Shown: piece after piece, positions 6,212 through 9,857 of the stretch
Numbering within the stretch: position 1 is the stretch's first letter
Layout: each line of letters starts with the position of its first letter
DNA from: an uncultured Gammaproteobacteria bacterium
Lineage (GTDB): Bacteria; Pseudomonadota; Gammaproteobacteria; Pseudomonadales; Azotimanducaceae_A
Direction: 5' to 3'
NCBI GenBank assembly: GCA_913049565.1
Contig: CAJWZG010000090.1
Span: 1-9,857 of the forward strand
DNA length: 9,857 bases
Translations under genes and position numbers: made by a program
Notes under the pieces: model-generated
What the model saw: the letters and a program-made list of their open reading frames with translations, nothing else
What the model was told of the DNA's origin: nothing
Database searches by the model: none

Positions 6212-6621
6212 GGCTCCGTCAGTTTTTCCGCCATAACAGTAGCTCTGGCGATGCGTCAGCTCAGCATTAAATGTTTAAGTTAGTTGGTCCTCGGGCCCAC
6301 GAAAACTGCGCCGCTTGCCAACCAATAACGCCGGGTTATTGCGTGATATGTATCTGTTAATAGAGTGATGCAAAGCACTGTTTGATACTGCCGAGATATA
6401 GAGCTTTCTGTGGACAAACACGAATACGCTGACTGATCTATTCGGCTTAAGGCGGTTTGCAGACTAGCCCGCACTTTCTGTTCACCCGCTGTCAAATCGG
6501 CGGCGGCCTGATGTTGAGTATTTTACTCAAAAGCAGGCAATTGCCACAAAAGAGGTCTGCTTCGGTTATGGGTGGACCTAATAACTGATTTCGTTTTACG
6601 ACGCCAAATTAGAGAATAAAC
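6212..6621. other. 410-bp intergenic region between hydratase and MFS transporter
   Basis: No believable gene. The 71-residue minus-strand ORF at 6280-6495 has no ribosome binding site or recognisable content. The MFS-proximal third holds two inverted repeats (6514-6530 and 6536-6545), suggesting a promoter/operator for the transporter. No clear terminator follows the hydratase. Confidence 0.45.
6514..6530. promoter_or_regulatory. Perfect inverted repeat, putative operator for MFS gene
   Basis: TTGAGTA-TTT-TACTCAA: 7-bp arms around 3 bp, centred 100 bp upstream of the MFS start. A perfect 10-bp palindrome GGCAATTGCC (6536-6545) lies 5 bp further on. Size and symmetry fit a dimeric repressor or activator site; the regulator is unknown. 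Confidence 0.45.
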
Positions 6622-7959
6622 ATGGAACAAGAAGAAGAAAGAAAGGCGGGATTTTCAGATTACGGTTTTTTGGTATTCCTCACCTTGATCAATGTGATGA
6701 GTGTCGTCGATCGACAATTGATCTCCAGCCTTGCAAATTGGATAAAACCTGAGCTCAATCTTACTAACACCCAATTTGGTTTGCTCACGGGACTAATTTT
6801 TATTTTTTTCTACACCGTCGCCGGAGTTTTTATGGGTGTTCTGGCCGACAGAGTTAATCGAACCCGGCTGATCGCAGTTGGTCTGATGCTTTGGAGTGCG
6901 CTCACTGCAGTATCGGGTATGGCTAAAGGTTTTGTCAGTCTCGCCATACCGCGCCTATTCATAGGTGTCGGTGAATCCATCATGACACCGACTTCGATGT
7001 CCTTATTGTCGGATTGTTTTCCGAGCAAAAGCTTAGGCTTTGCCGCGGGCTTTTATTATATGGCCGCACCCGTCGGAATTTCTTTCAGCCTGCTGATAGT
7101 AGCTTACCTCGAACCCTTAGTCGGCTGGCGGGGTTGTTTCTACATTTTGGGTGGAATAGGCATATTTATGAGTCTCGTGATGTTTCTTCTTAGGGAAACT
7201 CCGCGGCGAGCCGTCGCAGCGCTGCAGACAAATTCCAGCACTGCCGTAGTTCAAATCAGCGTTAAAGAAATGTTCGTAACGACGAAGAACGCTTTTGCCA
7301 ACTCGCCTGCATTAGTGATGACAGTGTTTGGTGCGGTTACGTTCCACATCTTCCTGGGCGCTGCAATGTTTGAACAAATTTGGTTTGTCGAGGAGCGCGG
7401 ATTTGATCGAAACGAAATAGCCGAGTTGACGGGCTGGATGGCACTGGGCGCCGGCGTGCTCGGCAACCTAGTTGGTGGCTTGGGCAGTGACTATCTGCTC
7501 AAGCGGACGGGGCTTGGCAGACCGATGTTCATGTTTTGGATTGCCCTTGTGATTATGCCGCTGATGATTCTTTATCGGCTGGTTGATCCTGCCTCGCCGT
7601 TGTTTTTGCTGTGTATGTTTATGGCCTTTTTTCAGCTGGGTTGCCTGTACGGCCCGGTCTTTGGCACCATCCAAGAACTGGTGCCACCGCAAATTCGTGG
7701 CACCGTTACCGCTGTTGCGCTGCTCTTGATTAACGTCTTAGGCATTGGTTTTGGCGTTACGGCTGGTGGGCTGTTTGTTGATTGGCTTATTGCGAACGGT
7801 TCTGAGAAGCCCTACACCACGAGCATGCTGGTCTTTACAGGAATTTCTTGCATCAATGTGCCACTGTTCTTTTTTGCTGGGCGTCGCTTCTCTCGTGACA
7901 AGCAGGCGCTGAATGCTGCTCTGCTGGCTCAAGCTGATGCAGGCCACTCGAGCACCTAA
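6622..7959 (+). CDS. MFS transporter, Spinster-like (12 TM)
   Basis: 445 residues, strongly hydrophobic, with about 12 predicted membrane segments in two halves separated by a hydrophilic loop (about 191-225). The first segment contains NVMSVVDRQLIS (24-35) and leads to NTQFGLLTGLIFIFFYTVAG (49-68), the pattern of the Spinster-like MFS group, which has an Asp-Arg pair in TM1. The MFS motif A is GVLADRVNRTR (72-82), and RLFIGVGESIMTP (111-123) is the TM4 block. It should be an inner-membrane secondary transporter. Such proteins are common in proteobacterial catabolic clusters, where they probably import organic acids, lipids or aromatic compounds; the substrate is not predictable. The ATG at 6622 has a weak AGAG site 7 nt upstream. 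It is on the same strand as the hydrolase/hydratase pair but separated by a gap with its own dyads, so separate regulation is likely. Confidence 0.93.
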   Translation: MEQEEERKAGFSDYGFLVFLTLINVMSVVDRQLISSLANWIKPELNLTNTQFGLLTGLIFIFFYTVAGVFMGVLADRVNRTRLIAVGLMLWSALTAVSGMAKGFVSLAIPRLFIGVGESIMTPTSMSLLSDCFPSKSLGFAAGFYYMAAPVGISFSLLIVAYLEPLVGWRGCFYILGGIGIFMSLVMFLLRETPRRAVAALQTNSSTAVVQISVKEMFVTTKNAFANSPALVMTVFGAVTFHIFLGAAMFEQIWFVEERGFDRNEIAELTGWMALGAGVLGNLVGGLGSDYLLKRTGLGRPMFMFWIALVIMPLMILYRLVDPASPLFLLCMFMAFFQLGCLYGPVFGTIQELVPPQIRGTVTAVALLLINVLGIGFGVTAGGLFVDWLIANGSEKPYTTSMLVFTGISCINVPLFFFAGRRFSRDKQALNAALLAQADAGHSST

Positions 7960-7984
7960 CGCTTCGACAGGCGCCTGCGCACAG

Positions 7985-8017
7985 AGCGGCAGCGTGCAAG
8001 CTGGTCGCTGTGGCGCT
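7985..8017. terminator. Possible bidirectional terminator hairpin
   Basis: It lies in the 88-bp gap between the convergent MFS and nitroreductase genes. CAGCG (7990-7994) pairs with CGCTG (8006-8010), and an outer AGCG (7985-7988) pairs with CGCT (8014-8017) across a small internal loop. There is no T-tract on either side, so intrinsic termination is doubtful. A 10-bp palindrome CAGGCGCCTG lies just before it at 7968-7977. Confidence 0.3.
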
Positions 8018-8047
8018 GACGCATCAGCAGGCTATCCGAAATCAGGT

Positions 8048-8731
8048 TTAGTCGAAGCCAGTAAAGGTTACGAAGTTGGCGTTGTCCTCACGTTCTGATT
8101 TGACGCTGTTCGCTGGAAAGTCAAAATCAGGCCAGCCCATGGCAATGCATGTCATGATGGTTTGATCGTCGGGTATTCGAGCATGCTCGCGGACCACTGA
8201 GGACTGCATTATACCTTGGCCATTGATAACCGTTCCCAATCCACGCGTCCAAGCCGCGAGTACTAACCCGTAAACGGCGGCACCCATGTCAAAGTGACAT
8301 ATTGTGTCGTGTTCCATAGATTTTTCGCAAGTCATAACAATTGACACCGGTGCGTCGAACTGTCGAAACCCTCGCATGACCCAGTCCTGCCGGGCTACCG
8401 CATCCTCGCGTGCGATGCCCATTTTGGCGAACAGGGCTTTGGCAATATCAACCTGTCGTTGTCGGTAAGCGCCTTCATAGCCGTGATTCATGCGAATCTC
8501 GCGGTCGACGTCGGCGCCCGCTAACATTTTCTCTGTGTTGCCTTCGCGAATGCGCTCCAAGGGTTCGCCGGTGACGACATGAAAAAACCATGGTTGGGTG
8601 TTCATGGACGAAGGCGCGCCTTTCGCGATGGCAATGACCTCTGCGATGAGCTCCCGGGCTACTGGTTGTCTTTTGTACCCGCGAATACTGCGCCGTTGTT
8701 CCACAAGGCTATCCAGTGCCGCTGCTTCCAT
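8048..8731 (-). CDS. Nitroreductase-family FMN oxidoreductase
   Basis: 227 residues. The N-terminal RRSIRGYK (13-20) is the FMN-phosphate-binding start of the nitroreductase fold, followed by APSSMNTQPWFFHVV (39-53), the second flavin-binding block. GLGTVINGQGI (164-174) and MTCIAMGWPD (193-202) are the conserved C-terminal elements. Family members are homodimeric FMN enzymes that transfer hydride from NAD(P)H to nitroaromatics, quinones or enones; the natural substrate here is unknown. The ATG at 8731 has GGAG 8 nt upstream. It is convergent with the MFS gene and divergent from the SDR gene, sharing a 392-bp regulatory region rich in dyads. Confidence 0.94.
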   Translation of the reverse strand: MEAAALDSLVEQRRSIRGYKRQPVARELIAEVIAIAKGAPSSMNTQPWFFHVVTGEPLERIREGNTEKMLAGADVDREIRMNHGYEGAYRQRQVDIAKALFAKMGIAREDAVARQDWVMRGFRQFDAPVSIVMTCEKSMEHDTICHFDMGAAVYGLVLAAWTRGLGTVINGQGIMQSSVVREHARIPDDQTIMTCIAMGWPDFDFPANSVKSEREDNANFVTFTGFD

Positions 8732-8761
8732 GAAATATACTCCGTTAATGTTCTAAACAGA

Positions 8762-8790
8762 TGAACTAAGTATCAGTTCAGCAAATGAAC
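8762..8790. promoter_or_regulatory. Alternating TGAAC/GTTCA half-sites upstream of nitroreductase
   Basis: Three half-sites alternate in orientation: TGAAC (8762-8766), GTTCA (8776-8780) and TGAAC (8786-8790). The first two form TGAACT-N7-AGTTCA and the last two GTTCA-N5-TGAAC. The block ends 31 bp before the nitroreductase ATG, within promoter distance. Confidence 0.45.
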
Positions 8791-8997
8791 GAACCGCGCG
8801 GTGCAAGCGCAAGTTGTTACCTAAATTCATTTTCTGCGACGCAAAGAAGGTGGGTGTTCGCACCAGCCTGTTCGCATGTCTGGCTGAGACTTATTTAAAA
8901 GGCGGCAACGATGCCCGGAGCGGTGTCCCGTGACAACGCCTTTATCGCCGACCGTGGATCTTGCTTATGGCCGGGAAATCAGTCAATTAGTATTTGA

Positions 8998-9011
8998 ATA
9001 TCAGACGATAA
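8998..9011 (+). promoter_or_regulatory. Putative operator, TATC-N4-GATA motif copy 3
   Basis: ATATCAGACGATAA, 13 of 14 identical to copy 2 at 4133-4146 (minus). It is the left half of an inverted pair with copy 4. Confidence 0.5.
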
Positions 9012-9018
9012 TCCACGG

Positions 9019-9032
9019 TTATCCACTGATAT
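9019..9032 (-). promoter_or_regulatory. Putative operator, TATC-N4-GATA motif copy 4
   Basis: ATATCAGTGGATAA on the minus strand, 13 of 14 identical to copy 2. Its centre is 21 bp from that of copy 3, two helical turns, so two bound dimers would sit on the same face of the DNA. Confidence 0.5.
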
Positions 9033-9092
9033 GTAACTACTAATTGACCCGCAGCAACGCAACAGCTATTAACCTTAGACCGCAATGAAATA

Positions 9093-9107
9093 GCCCGTCG
9101 ATCGGGC
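9093..9107 (+). other. Small GC-rich hairpin in SDR leader
   Basis: GCCCG-TCGAT-CGGGC, 5 bp with a 5-nt loop, ending 6 nt before the GAGG Shine-Dalgarno (9114-9117) of the SDR gene. It could affect ribosome access; this is weak evidence on its own. Confidence 0.3.
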
Positions 9108-9123
9108 GCAGAAGAGGCAGGGT

Positions 9124-9857
9124 ATGACATCGCAAGAACAAACCGCAGCATCAGCAGCTGACAAAGAGACGTTTTTTGACAAAGTTGTCTGGATCACAGG
9201 TGCGTCGTCTGGCATGGGGGAGGGCATGGTTAAAGCCTTCGCAGCGCTTGGCTCAAAAGTCGTCCTTTCCGCACGCAATACTGCTGAGTTGAACCGCGTG
9301 CAAGACGAATGTGTAGCCGCTGGCGCCAATGTAGACAAACTGCTCGTACTACCTCTGGACGTTATCGATTTTGCCGCGATGCCCGCAGCCTTGCAGACCG
9401 TTATTGACACATTCTCGGGTATCGATGCGTTGATCAATAACGCCGGTCTCGGTGCCCGCGACTTTGCAGTTGATATTGATATGTCGATCTATCGCAAGAT
9501 TATGGACGTCAATTTATTTGGACCCATTGCCCTAACCAAACTGGTTTTGCCAATCATGATCGCCCAAGGTTCCGGGCGTATCATGGGGGTCTCTAGCTTG
9601 GCAGGTAAGGTAGGCGTGCCCTTGCGAACCGCCTATTGTCCCGCCAAACATGCCGTGTTGGGATTTTTCGACGCCCTAAGATCGGAAGTTGCCTATCACG
9701 GGGTAAAGGTTCAGGTAATCGTGCCGGGCGTTGTTCGCACCGGTGCCGTCGCCAACGCTCTGACCGGGAGTGGTGAACCGATCGGCGCTGAGAATGGCGT
9801 CATGGAGGGTGGACTTTCGGTTGCAGAGGCAATCGACCTCATCATGGCTGGTCTGGT
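9124..9857 (+). CDS. Classical short-chain dehydrogenase/reductase (SDR), 3' end cut by window edge
   Basis: 244 residues are visible. After a polar N-terminal tail (about 20 residues), VVWITGASSGMGEGM gives the NAD(P)-binding TGxxxGxG glycine motif at 25-32. LPLDV (77-81) is the adenine-ring block, NNAG is at 105-108, and the catalytic set is Asn130, Ser158 (VSSLAGK), Tyr171 and Lys175 (YCPAK). VIVPGVVRTG (198-207) is the usual post-catalytic PG block. SARN after the second beta strand favours NADPH over NAD. It is a cytosolic oxidoreductase acting on alcohol/keto groups; the substrate is unknown. The ATG at 9124 has GAGG 6 nt upstream. Most SDRs of this type are 250-300 residues, so only a short C-terminal part should be missing. 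It is divergent from the nitroreductase. Confidence 0.95.
   Translation, partial: MTSQEQTAASAADKETFFDKVVWITGASSGMGEGMVKAFAALGSKVVLSARNTAELNRVQDECVAAGANVDKLLVLPLDVIDFAAMPAALQTVIDTFSGIDALINNAGLGARDFAVDIDMSIYRKIMDVNLFGPIALTKLVLPIMIAQGSGRIMGVSSLAGKVGVPLRTAYCPAKHAVLGFFDALRSEVAYHGVKVQVIVPGVVRTGAVANALTGSGEPIGAENGVMEGGLSVAEAIDLIMAGL

Larger units (their letters stand above)
8982..9048. repeat. 67-bp nested inverted repeat carrying two motif copies
   Basis: The arms pair in three blocks: GTCAATTAGTA (8982-8992) with TACTAATTGAC (9038-9048), ATATCAG (8998-9004) with CTGATAT (9026-9032), and GATAA (9007-9011) with TTATC (9019-9023). The internal loops are symmetric (5x5 and 2x2) and the 7-nt centre is TCCACGG. 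The element contains motif copies 3 (8998-9011, plus) and 4 (9019-9032, minus) as an inverted pair. It lies 76 bp upstream of the SDR start. It may be a double operator, a structured RNA or a small palindromic repeat. Confidence 0.7.

Noticed and set aside
6280..6495. 71-residue minus-strand ORF between hydratase and MFS genes
   Set aside because: No Shine-Dalgarno, a non-ATG start and no recognisable motif; it is most likely a chance ORF.
9075..9437. 120-residue minus-strand ORF over the SDR start
   Set aside because: It is a shadow of the SDR gene, which has all of its family motifs in the plus-strand frame.

Overview
The window looks like a bacterial chromosome with mid-range GC, dense genes and ordinary Shine-Dalgarno sites. 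The gene content (LysR regulator, exported esterase, keto-pentenoate-type hydratase, Spinster-like MFS permease, nitroreductase, SDR, luciferase-like monooxygenase) suggests an aerobic, catabolically versatile proteobacterium, most likely a marine gammaproteobacterium. That placement is inference; no taxonomic marker gene is present.

Layout. (1) 1-2594, minus strand: a three-gene operon read right to left. It encodes a thioredoxin-like domain fused to a large conserved domain of unknown function, then a UGSC-family selenoprotein, then a luciferase-like flavin/F420 oxidoreductase cut by the left edge. The selenoprotein would be missed by standard ORF calling because codon 95 is TGA. Reading through it gives one continuous 177-residue protein with the motif D-U-G-S-C-T-S-C. 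A 7-bp hairpin with a GUU loop starts 12 nt after the TGA, as expected for a bacterial SECIS element. (2) 2973-3872, minus strand: a LysR-type regulator. (3) 4258-6211, plus strand, divergent from LysR: an exported alpha/beta-hydrolase with a TTG start, and a 2-keto-4-pentenoate-hydratase/FAH-like enzyme. (4) 6622-7959, plus strand: a Spinster-like MFS transporter after a 410-bp gap that holds inverted repeats. (5) 8048-8731, minus strand: a nitroreductase. (6) 9124 to the right edge, plus strand: a classical SDR dehydrogenase, divergent from the nitroreductase.

How it may fit together. Genes 2-4 look like a hydrolyse-import-degrade module for an ester-type or ring-cleavage-type substrate. 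The nitroreductase, SDR and luciferase-like enzyme add flavin- and nicotinamide-dependent redox steps. The UGSC/thioredoxin pair looks like a thiol/selenol redox couple, and the UGSC active site resembles that of the selenoprotein B subunits of glycine and proline reductases (comparison from memory).

A recurring 14-bp motif, (A/G)TATC-N4-GATAA, occurs four times. All four copies are between genes: upstream of the selenoprotein operon, between LysR and the hydrolase, and twice as an inverted pair inside a 67-bp dyad between the nitroreductase and the SDR. This suggests that the three blocks share a regulator. No tRNA, rRNA, CRISPR array or insertion sequence was seen.
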